From NCBI GenBank assembly GCA_011065065.1, contig JAAKFL010000110.1:1-6401 (forward strand): a stretch of DNA of 6,401 nt, in the 5' to 3' direction. The notes under the pieces are model-generated. The model was not told the DNA's origin. It ran no database searches and was given only the letters and a program-made list of their open reading frames with translations. A program made the translations under genes and the position numbers. Below are positions 6,229 through 6,401 of this stretch, in pieces (position 1 is the first letter of the stretch; the number at the start of each line of letters is the position of its first letter). The DNA comes from Chlamydiota bacterium. GTDB taxonomy: Bacteria > Chlamydiota > Chlamydiia > Chlamydiales > SLFE01.

Positions 6229-6242
6229 CTGCGAAGCCAGTC
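6224..6242 (+). other. oppF 3'-flank copy of the outward motif
   Basis: TTTAAC (6224-6229, containing the oppF stop) followed by GCGAAGCCAGTC (6231-6242) mirrors the - strand sequence at 111-133. It leads directly into the hairpin cluster and may be the boundary of that repeat element. Confidence 0.3.
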
Positions 6243-6252
6243 TTGGAGCCCC

Positions 6253-6270
6253 GAGCGGCTATCGCCGCTC
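6253..6270. repeat. GC-rich perfect hairpin after oppF
   Basis: GAGCGGC (6253-6259), loop TATC, GCCGCTC (6264-6270): a perfect 7-bp stem beginning 25 nt after the oppF stop. The following bases (ATATCGTG) are not a T-tract, so it is not a standard intrinsic terminator. It may slow or end transcription, or protect the mRNA 3' end, or simply be part of the repeat that follows. Confidence 0.6.
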
Positions 6271-6292
6271 ATATCGTGAAGTAAACACAGTA

Positions 6293-6401
6293 GGGCTGGA
6301 AGCCCGGCATATGTCAGCCCAGGCAGTAGCGGAGCGGAGGCCTGGGAAAGTATTCCTAAAATATCAAAGCCCTGAAAGGGTGACATAAGCCGCGGTCAAT
6401 G
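6293..6401. repeat. Intergenic palindromic repeat module (several interleaved hairpins)
   Basis: No credible gene. Visible stems: GGGCT-GGA-AGCCC (6293-6305); CCCAGGC (6318-6324) with GCCTGGG (6340-6346) across a 15-nt loop; and CCCT-GAA-AGGG (6370-6380) plus a G-T flank. ATGTCAGCCC (6311-6320) can also pair with GGGTGACAT (6378-6386) with one bulge, so alternative folds compete. The mix of GGGCTGGAAGCCC, CAGCCCAGG...CCTGGG and GCCCTGAAAGGG resembles a widespread REP-like intergenic repeat I recall from environmental bacteria, sometimes near IS200-like transposases. The family name is not verified and no transposase is in the window. The element may continue past 6401. Confidence 0.65.

Noticed and set aside
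6253..6270. Intrinsic terminator for the opp operon
   Set aside because: The stem is good but no T-run follows, so I list it as a hairpin and not as a terminator.
6311..6388. A 25-codon reading frame (MSAQAVAERR... to SPERVT) on the + strand
   Set aside because: It lies wholly within the hairpin repeat, has no Shine-Dalgarno, and its sequence is dictated by the palindromes; this is a typical spurious product of such repeats.

Overview
The window carries one complete oligopeptide ABC-transporter operon on the + strand (oppA-oppB-oppC-oppD-oppF, 972-6228). Upstream and divergent lies a small membrane-anchored protein of unknown function (144-767, - strand). Repeat-like, hairpin-rich DNA occupies both ends of the window (1-77 and about 6229-6401). 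Base composition is moderate by eye, a little above 40% GC (not counted).

Organism: the gene order and single-copy compact operon, together with the Opp protein sequences (for example the OppB N-terminal region with PGDPF, YGLD and QYLQYL), remind me of Chlamydiae. Because the base composition is higher and intergenic repeats are present, an environmental (amoeba-associated) chlamydia seems more likely than Chlamydia proper. This is recollection of family sequences, not a search result, and I hold it at moderate confidence. A Gram-negative relative outside the phylum is possible.

Layout: 1-77 is a long near-perfect inverted repeat built from roughly 9-bp GGAT/ATCC units. 78-143 is a short 3' flank. 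144-767 (-) is a protein with one transmembrane helix and a possible PsbP-like domain. 768-971 is the divergent intergenic region, with two candidate sigma70-type promoters for oppA, a small dyad and a clear Shine-Dalgarno that fixes the oppA start at 972. 972-6228 is the opp operon: three of its four junctions overlap (20, 8 and 50 nt) and the fourth is 10 nt, so translation is probably coupled throughout. 6229-6401 holds no gene; it contains several short GC-rich hairpins of an intergenic repeat type.

Function: OppA, a predicted lipoprotein, captures peptides in the periplasm. OppB and OppC form the inner-membrane channel. OppD and OppF are the paired ATPases, both with intact Walker A, signature, Walker B and switch-histidine motifs and a C-terminal cysteine cluster. 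The system should import short peptides and, by analogy with chlamydial Opp, possibly peptidoglycan-derived peptides. I see no previously undescribed multi-gene system. The points most worth a second look are the two terminal repeat elements, the cysteine-rich OppF tail, shortened segments in OppD and OppF, and the long oppD/oppF overlap.
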